A stretch of 64,000 nucleotides of DNA, from positions 1 to 64,000 of the forward strand of contig CANRDI010000009.1 of assembly GCA_947629335.1 (NCBI GenBank), in the 5' to 3' direction. This stretch comes from an uncultured Clostridia bacterium. Lineage in GTDB: Bacteria; Bacillota; Clostridia; Oscillospirales; Ruminococcaceae. The translations under genes and the position numbers were made by a program. Below the pieces are notes generated by a model. It was given only the letters and a program-made list of their open reading frames with translations. It searched no databases and had not been told where the DNA came from. Below are positions 50,040 through 61,727 of this stretch, piece after piece (position 1 is the first letter of the stretch; each line of letters begins with the position of its first letter).

Positions 50040-50229
50040 AGTACGCATTAGAATATGCATTTTATCCCTGACGGACTAAAACCGAAATTTTTATATACCG
50101 AAAACAGAGCTTTTCATTCTTGGTTTTAGGCGGCAAAAAGATATTTGCCTTATGTCCGATACAAGCCGAAAAGGCGCTGAATAGGATATGGGGCGGTAAT
50201 ATAACAGCAAATCTGAAAGGAACGGAGAA
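50040..50229 (+). promoter_or_regulatory. long leader with inverted repeats before the ABC gene
   Basis: A ~190 nt untranslated leader. CTAAAACC (50076-50083) pairs exactly with GGTTTTAG (50122-50129), followed by GGCAAA/TTTGCC and GCCgaaaaGGC. There is no terminator and no recognised riboswitch signature. It may be a structured regulatory leader. Confidence 0.4.
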
Positions 50230-51117
50230 ATGGTTAAGATCAGGAATTTAAAGAAATCCTACGGGAATTTTCCTGTGCTTCGCGGATTGAATATGGATAT
50301 TCTTGACGGTGATGTTTACGGATTTCTCGGAAAAAACGGCTGCGGTAAATCTACGACAATGAACATAATTGCCGACATTATACCAAAAGACGACGGCGAT
50401 ATCGAGCTTGGCGGAGGAAAGCCCATTACTATAGGCTATCTTCCCGAAAGCCCAACGATCTTCGGCTATATGACGGCGAAAGAATATCTCGAATATATCG
50501 CGGCTTGTACAAACTATAGCGGGGATATTGAGAAAAGAGCTTTAGACGTTCTTGAAATAGTCGGACTTCAATCCGCTGCGGACAGGCGCGCAAAAGGATT
50601 TTCGCGCGGAATGACGCAAAGGCTCGGTATGGGCGCGGCTATAATCAAAAAGCCCGATCTGCTTATATTTGACGAGCCGACCTCGGCGCTCGATCCTCAG
50701 GGAAGGCTTGAAGTTATAGAGATAATAAACAGGCTCAAAAGTCTCGGCTCGACCATAGTTCTTTCGACGCATATCCTTTCCGACGTTGAGCGAGTAGCAA
50801 ACCGCATAGGAATTATGAACAACGGAATTATTGCAGAAGAAGGTCCGCTTCATGATATTCTCAGAAAGCACTGTGGAGATGTGATAAATCTGCGCATCAG
50901 AAATCTCACACAGGAGATGAAGATAGAGCTTTTGAAAGTTGATTTTGCGAGAGCGGAATATGACAACAACACGGGTCTTTTCCGCTTTGGAACGGACAAT
51001 GCAGAAGAAACTGCAAAGCGTCTTGTAAAAATTATTTCGGACAACGATATGATAATAGAGAATATGAATATCGGTACGGCAACTCTTGAAGAAGTTTTCA
51101 GAAAGGTGGTAGGCTGA
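50230..51117 (+). CDS. ABC transporter ATP-binding protein
   Basis: A 295-residue ATPase of the ABC-2 (BcrA/NatA-like) type. Walker A is LGKNGCGKSTT (near 33-43), the signature region reads FSRGMTQRLGMG (near 123; SRGM in place of SGGQ is common in this family), Walker B is LLIFDEPTSALD near 143 and the switch His is in STHILSDVE near 177. The C-terminal ~80 residues are a family tail. ATG 50230 follows GGAACGGAG. It abuts its permease gene with no gap, so the two form an exporter; the substrate is unknown. Confidence 0.93.
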   Translation: MVKIRNLKKSYGNFPVLRGLNMDILDGDVYGFLGKNGCGKSTTMNIIADIIPKDDGDIELGGGKPITIGYLPESPTIFGYMTAKEYLEYIAACTNYSGDIEKRALDVLEIVGLQSAADRRAKGFSRGMTQRLGMGAAIIKKPDLLIFDEPTSALDPQGRLEVIEIINRLKSLGSTIVLSTHILSDVERVANRIGIMNNGIIAEEGPLHDILRKHCGDVINLRIRNLTQEMKIELLKVDFARAEYDNNTGLFRFGTDNAEETAKRLVKIISDNDMIIENMNIGTATLEEVFRKVVG

Positions 51118-52032
51118 ATGCAGCTTAATTATTGCTTTAAAAAAGAATGGGCGCAGTTTACAAGAACTTTTCGTCTGTTAGTGATATTGATAGTCTTTGT
51201 GGCATTATCTGTTTCAAACCCCGCGCTTTTCGGCTTTATGAATGCAGTCTTGCAAGGCTTTGATTCCGAAGAGCTTCCCGGTACAGAGCAGACCGCGTCT
51301 ATTTCCATGAATGCCGCTGAATTTCAGGACGCGCCTGACGCAGGAGCTGACGACATTTTCGGAGAATTCGGATTTGATGAAGTGATGGACGTTTATTCGG
51401 ACGCGGGGATTATGTTTTCATTGACCGTGTCAACTGTTGTTTCGACAGGTTCGCTTGTAATAATGATAGCACTTATTCCCATGGCGGGAGGCGAGCAGAA
51501 GAAACGTGCGATGATAGTGCCTATGTGCAGCGGTCTTACGTATAAGAACTATCTTATTCCGAAGTTTGTGATATATCCGCTTGCGATATTTACGGTGACA
51601 TTTCTGAGCGTTTTCGGAGCGGGAATGCTGTGCGAGGCAATTTTTCCGAACAACCACCCCGCGATCGTAAATGTCGTTCTTACGGCATTTTTAGCGGCGA
51701 TATATGTTGTATTTCTGACGACTGTCCATATGTCGCTCGGTCTTTGCACGTCCCGTCCGGGTGTAATGGCGGTAGTTGTTTACGGCGGCGCGTCGATAGT
51801 TGAAAGCCTTTTGCAGGGCTTCGGGCTTGTCAGATTTCACCCGTTTGCGCTCACTACGCTTATCGCAAACATCTGCATATCAAGTGACTTTTCCATAGCG
51901 GACGAAGCGTCAAATATTTTAATTTCAGTAATTATATCGTTAGTTGTTTGTGTGGTAATGTTCTTCCTTGCACTGGCAGTTCTCTCGGCAAAGAAGATAA
52001 ATAACCGTGAGGAAATAAAGCCGGAGTTTTGA
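51118..52032 (+). CDS. ABC-2 type permease
   Basis: A 304-residue membrane partner of the preceding ATPase. A first helix (residues ~18-38) is followed by an extracellular acidic loop (~50-95, GADDIFGEFGFDEVMDVY) and five further helices to ~296, a common ABC-2 layout. There is no enzyme motif. ATG 51118 directly follows the ATPase stop (TGAATG) and AAGGTGG lies inside the ATPase gene, so translation is coupled. The lipoprotein 54 bp downstream may be co-expressed. Confidence 0.88.
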   Translation: MQLNYCFKKEWAQFTRTFRLLVILIVFVALSVSNPALFGFMNAVLQGFDSEELPGTEQTASISMNAAEFQDAPDAGADDIFGEFGFDEVMDVYSDAGIMFSLTVSTVVSTGSLVIMIALIPMAGGEQKKRAMIVPMCSGLTYKNYLIPKFVIYPLAIFTVTFLSVFGAGMLCEAIFPNNHPAIVNVVLTAFLAAIYVVFLTTVHMSLGLCTSRPGVMAVVVYGGASIVESLLQGFGLVRFHPFALTTLIANICISSDFSIADEASNILISVIISLVVCVVMFFLALAVLSAKKINNREEIKPEF

Positions 52033-52086
52033 GCGGATTATGACAGAAAAATCAATTTCTGCGGCTTATACAGGAGAGGTAAACAA

Positions 52087-53421
52087 ATGAAAAAAATATC
52101 TGCCTTTGCACTGGCGTTTGTTATTGCGCTGAGTGCGTGCGGGTGCAGCGACAGCAAAGAAGTGCCCGATGACGGCGATGATGTCAACGTTAGCACAGAT
52201 AAAAATAACAACTTAACCGATGAAGAAAGCAAAAACGAAAACGAGGGAGAAATTGAACCTGAAAAACCTGTTTCAAGATTTGACGAGATTTTTAAAAAGG
52301 TAAATTTTGTTAAACCCGATGTGAAAGATTTAGTTTACGTCACCTGCGATGATGGTAATCTCGTAATAATTGATTATGTCGGCAAAGAACACAACATTGA
52401 AATTCCGGAGGAAATAGACGGTGTAAAAGTTTCCGGCGTTTCATTTGACCCTTTTCTTATATCTTATGATGATTCGGGAAAACCGATAAACGATATAAGG
52501 AATCTCAAACTTCCTAACAGTATCAGCAGTATTTGCTTTTCCGGTTGTCCAAATCTGGAGCTGGTAAACATTCCCGACAGTGTGACAGGAATTGGCAAAG
52601 AGGCTTTTGCAGGCTGTACAAACCTTAAAAGTGTGAAAATTCCTGAAAGCGTTACCGCGATTGGCGAGTCGGCGTTTTATGACTGCACAAGTCTAAAAAG
52701 CGCGGAAATTTTGGGCAATATTGATGAAATCGGGAACTGGGCTTTTGCGGGCTGCTTAAGCATTGAAAGCATTGACATTTCAAAATCAAACCCGAATTAT
52801 TGCTCTGTTGACGGGATTTTATTTAACAAAAATCAAACAGAACTTATTGCTTATCCCGGCGGCAAAAAAGCAAAGTCTTATACTGTTCCCGACAGTGTTA
52901 CCAAAATTGCCGACGGCGCTTTTTTGGCAAACCCGCAGCTTGAATTGCTAACTATTTCCGAAAGTGTAAAAGAAATCGGCGCGGGAGTTTTCTGGCATTG
53001 CGAAAAGCTTCAAAGCATAAAATTCAATAACAATCCCAAAACACTGGGTTTTGAGCAGGCTATTGACAGAAACAAACCCTGTGTGTTATGCGATAACATT
53101 ATCGGACATCCTTGTGACAGTCTTTTTATCGGCTGCACAAGCCTTAAAAAAATAGAAATTCCCAACAGCGTGACGGAAATCAGCAAAATGGCTTTCTCTT
53201 ATTCAAGTATTACAAGCATTGACATTCCCAAAAGCGTTACTAAAATCGGTGAAAGAGCTTTCTATAATTGTACAAACCTCAGAGACGTAGATATTCCCGA
53301 TAGCGTTGATACTATTGCCAATGACGCTTTTTTGAACTGCGAAAATATTAAAGTTTCCTACAAAGGCAAGACATACGATTATACCCACATAGACGATCTA
53401 TACAGCACGGTAAACGACTAA
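52087..53421 (+). CDS. BspA-type leucine-rich-repeat lipoprotein
   Basis: A 444-residue surface lipoprotein. The signal peptide ends in a lipobox ALSACGCS, so Cys18 or a neighbour would be lipidated. An acidic linker (~20-62) leads to at least eight LRR_5 (BspA-type) repeats of ~23 residues, e.g. IPDSVTGIGKEAFAGCTNLK and IPESVTAIGESAFYDCTSLK. Such proteins bind host or bacterial surface ligands in gut bacteria; the ligand is unknown. ATG 52087 follows GGAGAGG. It follows the ABC pair on the same strand and has a clear terminator. Confidence 0.92.
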   Translation: MKKISAFALAFVIALSACGCSDSKEVPDDGDDVNVSTDKNNNLTDEESKNENEGEIEPEKPVSRFDEIFKKVNFVKPDVKDLVYVTCDDGNLVIIDYVGKEHNIEIPEEIDGVKVSGVSFDPFLISYDDSGKPINDIRNLKLPNSISSICFSGCPNLELVNIPDSVTGIGKEAFAGCTNLKSVKIPESVTAIGESAFYDCTSLKSAEILGNIDEIGNWAFAGCLSIESIDISKSNPNYCSVDGILFNKNQTELIAYPGGKKAKSYTVPDSVTKIADGAFLANPQLELLTISESVKEIGAGVFWHCEKLQSIKFNNNPKTLGFEQAIDRNKPCVLCDNIIGHPCDSLFIGCTSLKKIEIPNSVTEISKMAFSYSSITSIDIPKSVTKIGERAFYNCTNLRDVDIPDSVDTIANDAFLNCENIKVSYKGKTYDYTHIDDLYSTVND

Positions 53422-53425
53422 AACA

Positions 53426-53461
53426 ATTTCCCCGCTCAAAAAAAGCGGGGAAATATTTTTG
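53426..53461 (+). terminator. terminator of the LRR gene
   Basis: ATTTCCCCGCT (53426-53436) pairs with AGCGGGGAAAT (53444-53454), then TTTTTG. Confidence 0.9.
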
Positions 53462-53506
53462 CTAACCGCCGTTCAAGCGGCTTTGCTGTCCGCCGCAAGG
53501 CAGAAA

Positions 53507-53538
53507 TAAAAAATCAAGGGGATTTCTTAATCCCCTTA
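53507..53538 (-). terminator. terminator of the ATP synthase operon
   Basis: Minus strand AAGGGGAT (53537-53530) pairs with ATCCCCTT (53523-53516), followed by GATTTTTTATTT, just after the atpC stop. Confidence 0.85.
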
Positions 53539-53546
53539 ATTTCTTG

Positions 53547-53951
53547 TTATTTGATAAAACTTGCCGTGTCGATACGGTTCAAGGCTCTTGCGAGCTTTGC
53601 TTCTGCGAGTGCAAATTCTTTGTCGTCCTTAGCGGACTGTTTTCTTGCTTCCGCAGCTTCTTTTGCCGCCGTCGCACGCGTCACGTCGATCTCGTCAGCC
53701 CACTCGCACGTCTGCACAAGAATTGTCGTGATCTCTTTTAAAACCTTGATAATTCCTCCCGACGTCGCCGCTCTGCGGAACTCGCCGTTTACCATTACAC
53801 GCATCTGCCCGATGCCGAGCGCCGCACAATACGGCTCGTGACCTTTAAGTATTCCGACGTCGCCGACGGTCGTGCGGACAATGACCTGCTCGACCTCGCC
53901 GTCAAAAACCGTCTTTTCGGGCGTAATTATCTGAAGCTTAAATGGCGTCAT
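53547..53951 (-). CDS. atpC: ATP synthase epsilon subunit
   Basis: A 134-residue central-stalk subunit that couples the c ring to the catalytic head and can inhibit ATP hydrolysis. The N-terminal beta domain (FKLQIITPEKTVFDGEVE, then GDVGILKGHEP) and the C-terminal helical hairpin (ATAAKEAAEARKQSAKDDKE) are both present, so the inhibitory helices are retained. ATG 53951 is preceded by a weak GGACGG site, 18 bp after atpD. Last gene of the operon. Confidence 0.95.
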   Translation of the reverse strand: MTPFKLQIITPEKTVFDGEVEQVIVRTTVGDVGILKGHEPYCAALGIGQMRVMVNGEFRRAATSGGIIKVLKEITTILVQTCEWADEIDVTRATAAKEAAEARKQSAKDDKEFALAEAKLARALNRIDTASFIK

Positions 53952-53969
53952 CAGGGCACCGTCCTTTCA

Positions 53970-55400
<1,431 letters not shown>

Positions 55401-55434
55401 TCAATACTGCTTTTAGTTATGTACCGTAAGTTTC

Positions 55435-56268
55435 TTATCCCTGAGCCGAAGCGCCTGAAACAATGTCGATTATCTCCGTCGTTATGCTCGCCTGTCTTGC
55501 GCGGTTATACAACAGCGACAAGCTCTCCGTCATAGCGTCGGCATTGTCCGTAGCATTTTCCATAGCCGTGCGTCTTGCGCCCTGCTCTGAAGCATAGCTC
55601 TCGACAACTGCGCACTGTATGAGCGACGCAGTAAATCTCGGCACAATTCTGTTGAAAACCGCTTCGGGAGATGGGTCGTAGTCTATTTCGACCGTATTCT
55701 CAAGCTCCGTCGTAGTCATCGGCAGAACTGTCATACTCTGCGGCTGCTGCGACATAGACGAAACGAACATCGTATAGAACACGACCACCTCGTCCACCTC
55801 GCCGCCCGTAAACATATCCACCGCGATATTTGCAATATCCTGCGCAGTATTCGGCTTTATGTTTTCGGCGATATTCGCATAAGACGCCGCAATTTCATAG
55901 CCGCGCTTTGCGAAAAACTCGCCTGCTTTTCTGCCTATAGCGATTATCTTCGGCTTTTCGGCGTCGTCCTTATGCGCGTTTACCGCCATTTTAAGAACGT
56001 TTGAGTTATATCCGCCCGCCAGACCTCTGTCGCCCGCGACTACTATGAACAATCTGTGTTTTACCTCTCTTTTCTCGGTAAAAACAGTTTGGATATTCTT
56101 TCCCGAAGCTATCTCGCACATTGTCCGATAAAGCTCGTTAAAATACGGACGAGCCTGTTCAGCTTTGACTTTCGCTTTGCGAAGTTTGCTCGAAGCAACG
56201 AGCTGCATAGCCTTTGTAATCTGCTTTGTAGAGCCTACGGACTTTATGCGGCGCTTTATGGCTTTCAT
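55435..56268 (-). CDS. atpG: ATP synthase gamma subunit
   Basis: The rotating central shaft of F1, 277 residues. The long N-terminal coiled coil (IKRRIKSVGSTKQITKAMQL) and C-terminal coiled coil (MTESLSLLYNRARQASITTE) flank the Rossmann-like middle (VAGDRGLAGGYNSNV near 73). ATG 56268 has only a weak AGCGGAAAT site, while a stronger GGGGGTGAT lies ~20 bases upstream with an in-frame stop between; initiation may depend on coupling to the small ORF just upstream. Confidence 0.96.
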   Translation of the reverse strand: MKAIKRRIKSVGSTKQITKAMQLVASSKLRKAKVKAEQARPYFNELYRTMCEIASGKNIQTVFTEKREVKHRLFIVVAGDRGLAGGYNSNVLKMAVNAHKDDAEKPKIIAIGRKAGEFFAKRGYEIAASYANIAENIKPNTAQDIANIAVDMFTGGEVDEVVVFYTMFVSSMSQQPQSMTVLPMTTTELENTVEIDYDPSPEAVFNRIVPRFTASLIQCAVVESYASEQGARRTAMENATDNADAMTESLSLLYNRARQASITTEIIDIVSGASAQG

Positions 56269-56310
56269 ATTTCCGCTTGCTATAATATCACCCCCTGAAA
56301 ACCAAAAACG

Positions 56311-56436
56311 TTATATGTTGTCGTTTGTGGTGATATACTTGACTCTTTTTTCAAGATACAGCCAAGCTACCGCAAGTCCCGCGACAACGGAAAAAACGGT
56401 TGCGATTATGCTGAGTACAAAAGAAGCCTGTTTCAT
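56311..56436 (-). CDS. 41-residue single-helix membrane protein between atpA and atpG
   Basis: Unannotated by length filters. ATG 56436 follows AAGGAGTGCATTTT, one of the best ribosome binding sites in the operon, and the frame runs 41 codons to TAA 56311. The product starts MKQASFVLSIIATVFSVVAG, has one membrane helix (residues ~5-27) and ends in a charged segment LEKRVKYITTNDNI. It lies 17 bp after the atpA stop and 42 bp before atpG. No known F-ATPase subunit sits between alpha and gamma, so it may be a new accessory peptide of the complex; coding potential rests on the start site, length and hydrophobic pattern. Confidence 0.7.
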   Translation of the reverse strand: MKQASFVLSIIATVFSVVAGLAVAWLYLEKRVKYITTNDNI

Positions 56437-56453
56437 AAAATGCACTCCTTAAA

Positions 56454-57959
56454 TCATTCGTAAGTAGCGGCGAAGCTCGATAATATCTCTTTCAGCGCCG
56501 CTTCATTTTCGGGAGAAATGACCTTTGTGTCGCGGATATCCGAAAGTATCTCGGCATTTGTGGACTTTATATGGTCAAGAAGGTCTTTCTGATACTGCTT
56601 TATTTTCTGAAGCGGGATAGAAGCAAGATAGTTATTTACGACCGCGTAAATGATAACGACCTGTTCTTCTACTTCAAGCGGAGAGTTCTGGTCCTGTTTA
56701 AGAACCTCAACTATACGCTCGCCCTTTGCAAGACGGTTTTTCGTGTCTTGGTCAAGATCAGAACCGAACTGTGAGAACGACTGAAGCTCACGGTATTGAG
56801 AATAGTCAAGCTTCAGCGTACCTGCAACTTTTTTCATAGCCTTTATCTGCGCGTTTCCGCCGACACGCGATACCGAAATACCGGGGTTTACCGCGGGACG
56901 AACGCCCGAATTGAAAAGCTCTGTTTCGAGGAATATCTGACCGTCTGTAATAGAAATTACGTTTGTCGGGATATACGCCGAAACGTCGCCTGCCTGCGTC
57001 TCGATTATCGGAAGAGCTGTAAGCGAACCGCCGCCGTACTCATCGTTAAGTCTTGCCGCACGTTCAAGCAATCTTGAATGCAGGTAGAAAACGTCGCCCG
57101 GATATGCTTCACGTCCCGGCGGGCGTTTAAGCAGAAGCGACAGTGCACGATAAGCTACCGCATGCTTTGAAAGGTCGTCGTAAACGATAAGAACGTCCTT
57201 TCCTTTTTCCATAAAATACTCGCCCATTGCACAGCCCGAATAGGGCGCGATGTACTGGAGCGGCGCAAGCTCAGACGCTGTTGACGAAACAACAATAGTA
57301 TAATCCATAGCGCCGTTTTTCGTAAGCGTATCCACAACATTCGCAACAGTCGAGTTTTTCTGACCTATAGCAACGTAAATGCAGATAACGTCCTTGCCCT
57401 TTTGGTTTATGATAGTATCAATGGCGATAGCAGTCTTACCCGTCTGTCTGTCGCCGATTATCAGCTCACGCTGACCTCTGCCTATCGGTATCATACTGTC
57501 GATAGCCTTAATTCCCGTCTGGAGCGGAACGTTTACAGGCTCTCTGGTAATAATACCTGAGGCGATTTTTTCGATCGGTCTTACTTCTTTGGCGAGGATA
57601 TTTCCCTTTCCATCGACAGCCTGACCGAGAGAGTTTACGACACGTCCCAAAAGCTCTTCGCCGACGGGAACAGAAACTATCCCGCCCGTACGCTTTACGG
57701 TGTCGCCCTCTTTAATGCCCGTGTCCGAGCCCAACATAACCGCGCCTACAAACTCTTGTTCGAGGTTCAGCGCCATACACTGAACGCCGTTTTCAAATTC
57801 AAGAAGCTCGTTTAACATACACTGTTCAAGTCCGTGGATACGAACGATACCGTCTCCGACAGTAACGACCGTTCCGACGTCGCCGAGCTGTATCTTGGAG
57901 GTGTAGTTCTTGATGCGGTCTTTGATAAGACCCGTTATTTCATCGGGGCGTAAATCCAT
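56454..57959 (-). CDS. atpA: ATP synthase alpha subunit
   Basis: Regulatory nucleotide-binding subunit of F1, 501 residues. Walker A is [13 protein letters not shown] near 166-178, with [12 protein letters not shown] near 260 and the signature [14 protein letters not shown] near 360-373. I chose ATG 57959, eight bases after AAGGGA; ATG 57968 lies inside that site. It follows atpH by 42 bp. Confidence 0.98.
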   Translation of the reverse strand: MDLRPDEITGLIKDRIKNYTSKIQLGDVGTVVTVGDGIVRIHGLEQCMLNELLEFENGVQCMALNLEQEFVGAVMLGSDTGIKEGDTVKRTGGIVSVPVGEELLGRVVNSLGQAVDGKGNILAKEVRPIEKIASGIITREPVNVPLQTGIKAIDSMIPIGRGQRELIIGDRQTGKTAIAIDTIINQKGKDVICIYVAIGQKNSTVANVVDTLTKNGAMDYTIVVSSTASELAPLQYIAPYSGCAMGEYFMEKGKDVLIVYDDLSKHAVAYRALSLLLKRPPGREAYPGDVFYLHSRLLERAARLNDEYGGGSLTALPIIETQAGDVSAYIPTNVISITDGQIFLETELFNSGVRPAVNPGISVSRVGGNAQIKAMKKVAGTLKLDYSQYRELQSFSQFGSDLDQDTKNRLAKGERIVEVLKQDQNSPLEVEEQVVIIYAVVNNYLASIPLQKIKQYQKDLLDHIKSTNAEILSDIRDTKVISPENEAALKEILSSFAATYE

Positions 57960-58001
57960 TATATACATCCCTTTCCTGTAAGATTTATAAGAGAACGCCC
58001 G

Positions 58002-58550
58002 TCAGATGACCGAGCTTAATTCTCCTTTAAGCGCGTCGAGCCTCGACCGAACGCTTCCGTCATAACGGCGGCTCTCATAGTCGATAACGACGCCTCCGAT
58101 AAGTTTTTTGTCTACCTTTTCGATAAGGCTGACTTTCTTTCCCATAACCTCGGACATCTTTTCCGTGATTTTCTTTCTGAGATTTTCGGAAAGCGGAGCA
58201 CTCGAAGTGACGGTTATCTCCGCTAATTTAAACTTATCGTTATAAAGCGAGCGAAACGTTTTTTCTATTCCCGCGAAACAGCTCATTCTGTTTTTCTCCG
58301 CAAGAAGGCACAAAAGATTTCCCGTAAGCCTTGAAACGTTTCCCGCCTTTATTATGTCTTCGCAAAGCGAAAGCTTTTCCTCGGCGGATATAGTCGGAGT
58401 TCCCATAAGTTTTATAAACTCAGGATTTTCCGAAAAGACCCTTTTAAGCTCGGAAAGCTCGTTTAAGGTGTCTGAAAGTCCGTCGGGGTTTTCCTCCGAA
58501 CAGAGGCTAAAAAACGCCTCGCCGTAGACCTTTTCAGCTTTATCGTTCAT
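58002..58550 (-). CDS. atpH: ATP synthase delta subunit
   Basis: The peripheral-stalk cap that joins F1 to the b subunits, 182 residues. The N-terminal helical bundle (EKVYGEAFFSLCSEE) and the C-terminal family signature KKLIGGVVIDYESRRYDGSV near 150-169 are clear. I place the start at ATG 58550 after GGGGTG; the frame extends upstream to 58565 without benefit. It starts 15 bp after the atpF stop. Confidence 0.95.
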   Translation of the reverse strand: MNDKAEKVYGEAFFSLCSEENPDGLSDTLNELSELKRVFSENPEFIKLMGTPTISAEEKLSLCEDIIKAGNVSRLTGNLLCLLAEKNRMSCFAGIEKTFRSLYNDKFKLAEITVTSSAPLSENLRKKITEKMSEVMGKKVSLIEKVDKKLIGGVVIDYESRRYDGSVRSRLDALKGELSSVI

Positions 58551-58565
58551 AAAAGCACACCCCAA

Positions 58566-59105
58566 TCACTTCGCCGCGCCGACTTCTTCGAGGAACTTTG
58601 AGATTATCTCCTCGTTGTCTGCGGCGGAAATCTCCTTTTCAATGACGCGCTGTGCCGCCATAACGACCATTTCGGAAATTTCGTCCTTTACCTCATTCAA
58701 AGCGCGCTGTTTGTCGCGCTCGATGTTTTCTTCAGCTTTCGCGCGAATTTCTGCCGCTTTTTTATTTGCCTCTGCAAGAATGATCTCCTCGCGCTTTTGG
58801 GCGCGGAGCGTCGCGGATTTAACTATCTCCGCCGCTTCGTTTTTAGCGTCCGCAAGCCGCGCGGTATACTCCTGCTGAGCCTTTTCAGCCTCTTCTTTTG
58901 CTTTTTTGGCGTCGTCTATCTCCGCCGCTGCCATTTGCTTTCTCTTTTCGAGTATCCTGCAAACGGGCTTATAAAGGAAAAAGCGGAAAATGAGAAAGAT
59001 AATGAGGGTGTTTATCAGAGTAAACACTATTGTTCCGGGGTCAATGGAAACGAGCGACAAGGTGGTCTGAGTGCTTTCTGACGCTGTGCTGAGTATATTC
59101 AGCAT
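58566..59105 (-). CDS. atpF: ATP synthase b subunit
   Basis: Peripheral-stalk subunit of Fo, 179 residues. One membrane helix near residues 27-47 (FTLINTLIIFLIFRFFLY) is followed by a long, highly charged coiled coil (AKEEAEKAQQEYTARLADAK) to the C-terminus. The N-terminal ~25 residues are more polar than usual. ATG 59105 follows GGAGGAGG. Only one b gene is present, so b is a homodimer. Confidence 0.96.
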   Translation of the reverse strand: MLNILSTASESTQTTLSLVSIDPGTIVFTLINTLIIFLIFRFFLYKPVCRILEKRKQMAAAEIDDAKKAKEEAEKAQQEYTARLADAKNEAAEIVKSATLRAQKREEIILAEANKKAAEIRAKAEENIERDKQRALNEVKDEISEMVVMAAQRVIEKEISAADNEEIISKFLEEVGAAK

Positions 59106-59147
59106 TTAAGTTTTCCTCCTCCCTATTATAGGCTGTATCCCTTTGGC

Positions 59148-60253
<1,106 letters not shown>

Positions 60254-60257
60254 ATTA

Positions 60258-60647
60258 TCACTCCTCCTTTGTTTTAATAGCTCTTATCAAAATGGCTATT
60301 CTCGGAAAAAACAGCGGTATAACCGAAGTGATAAGGCTTATAAACGGCGCGAGCGCGCCGATTGTCAACACGGCAAAAAGACCTAAATATCTCACGCAGT
60401 ACATGGCGCTCATATAGGTCTGCGCGGACTTCTCACTTTTTTTAACGGCATTCTGACAGGCTTTGCCAAGGAGCATAAAACTTAGCGCAGAAATAATGCA
60501 CCCGTAGACCGCGCCTATCGGAAGCGAATAATCGTATTCATTTGCGAAACAAAAAACTATTGTGATCAGAAGATAAATTCCCGAAATAACGAGAAAATAC
60601 GGCATAAGCGAACGCATTTCCTGATATATCGGCTCGTTTTTCTTCAT
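60258..60647 (-). CDS. atpI: AtpI-like ATP synthase accessory protein
   Basis: A 129-residue membrane protein with four probable helices (~14-34, 40-60, 77-95, 100-120), in the position of AtpI, which helps assemble the c ring or acts in Mg/Ca supply in other bacteria. Sequence resemblance is weak and the call leans on position before atpB. I prefer ATG 60647 after GGGAAG; ATG 60662 (five codons earlier) after AGGTGA is possible. Confidence 0.75.
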   Translation of the reverse strand: MKKNEPIYQEMRSLMPYFLVISGIYLLITIVFCFANEYDYSLPIGAVYGCIISALSFMLLGKACQNAVKKSEKSAQTYMSAMYCVRYLGLFAVLTIGALAPFISLITSVIPLFFPRIAILIRAIKTKEE

Positions 60648-60665
60648 AATAAAACTTCCCATTCG

Positions 60666-60965
60666 TCACCTGTTTTTATAGTCATCATAATAGTCGTTGT
60701 CTTTTTTAGAGCTTGTAAACGCCTTTGGAGCACGTTTTTCGCTTTTTTCATAGGTTTTTATGAGCTGTGCAAGATATGAGACCGCTCCGCCTATCATAAA
60801 CAGTATCCCCAGCGCCACGCAAAGTCCCATTACCCACTGAGGAAGTCCGAAATGCTTTACGATATAATACCCGCCTACAATAAAAAACAAAAGCGGACCT
60901 AAAATAACAAAAGCGATCTGACTTACTTTTGCATAAACCGCAAACGGGTTATCACTTTTTTTCAT
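60666..60965 (-). CDS. atpZ: AtpZ/AtpI family protein
   Basis: A 99-residue protein with two membrane helices (~15-38 and ~45-68) and a charged C-terminal tail (KKDNDYYDDYKNR). The N-terminal helix pattern AKVSQIAFVILGPLLFFIVGGYY fits AtpZ-type proteins; I quote it in parts as AKVSQIAF and LLFFIVGGYY. AtpZ and AtpI together are linked to Mg/Ca uptake or ring assembly in other F-ATPase operons. First gene of the atp operon here; no clear promoter directly precedes it, and it starts 27 bp after the gene at 60993. Confidence 0.8.
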   Translation of the reverse strand: MKKSDNPFAVYAKVSQIAFVILGPLLFFIVGGYYIVKHFGLPQWVMGLCVALGILFMIGGAVSYLAQLIKTYEKSEKRAPKAFTSSKKDNDYYDDYKNR

Positions 60966-60992
60966 AAAAATTCACAGCCAATCACTATAAGA

Positions 60993-61727
60993 TCACCGTA
61001 CAAATTCCGCGAACCGCCAGCCGTTTTCGCCCTTTATCATTAACGCCCTTACTATCATATCCTCGCTGATAGAAGAAAGGTCGGTGCTGTCGTTGACGCC
61101 GCCGCCAAGATATATGGTAAGCTCGCAGGCAGTCTCGCTCGTCGGGTTCAGCGTAAATGTATGGCTTGCCCAAAGCTCTCTTTTAGAAGCGTCGGGTTTA
61201 AAATCAGCGCTTATGCCGAGAACTTCTTTTTCAGTAACTGCCGCAGAAGTACTTTCGCTGTTTTCCGGCTCGCTGTCCGCCTCTGCTTGGATCTTTCGGT
61301 TCTGATAGACGGAAAGCCCGTTTCCGTCGATATTATGAAGTATTTTTTCTGCGGCTTCATCGGTGTAGACCGATTTCACCAAAAGCTCAATATCATCAAG
61401 AGAAGAGTATCTTCCGCTTATATCGGGATCGATAGTATAAATGCCGTCTTCGGGAATGTTTCCGTCCGGCTCGTCAAGATGTCCGATACCCTCGAAAACG
61501 AAAAGTCTCAACACCTCAAAGTTTTGCGTCAAAAGATCGTTTGCGGCATACTGACATTCGAGCATAAGCTCGCGGGTAACGACAAATCCGCTGTCCTGTG
61601 AAGTCTCATCGCTATTCGGCTTTTTTTTCATAACTATTATAAGCACGACAACCATTGCCACCGCCAGAACTGCGGCAACTGCCGTAATAATTATCGGCGT
61701 TTTGCTCTTCTTTCCTTGTTCGTCCAT
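60993..61727 (-). CDS. membrane-anchored extracytoplasmic protein, unknown
   Basis: A 244-residue protein I do not recognise. A short basic N-terminus (MDEQGKKSKT) precedes one helix (residues ~11-33, IIITAVAAVLAVAMVVVLII), then an acidic extracytoplasmic domain of ~205 residues without cysteines beyond two (CQYAANDLL and ACELTIYLGG). It lies 27 bp upstream of atpZ on the same strand, so it may be transcribed with the ATP synthase genes. ATG 61727 has a poor site (AGAGGTAT about 12 bases away), so expression may be low. Confidence 0.7.
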   Translation of the reverse strand: MDEQGKKSKTPIIITAVAAVLAVAMVVVLIIVMKKKPNSDETSQDSGFVVTRELMLECQYAANDLLTQNFEVLRLFVFEGIGHLDEPDGNIPEDGIYTIDPDISGRYSSLDDIELLVKSVYTDEAAEKILHNIDGNGLSVYQNRKIQAEADSEPENSESTSAAVTEKEVLGISADFKPDASKRELWASHTFTLNPTSETACELTIYLGGGVNDSTDLSSISEDMIVRALMIKGENGWRFAEFVR

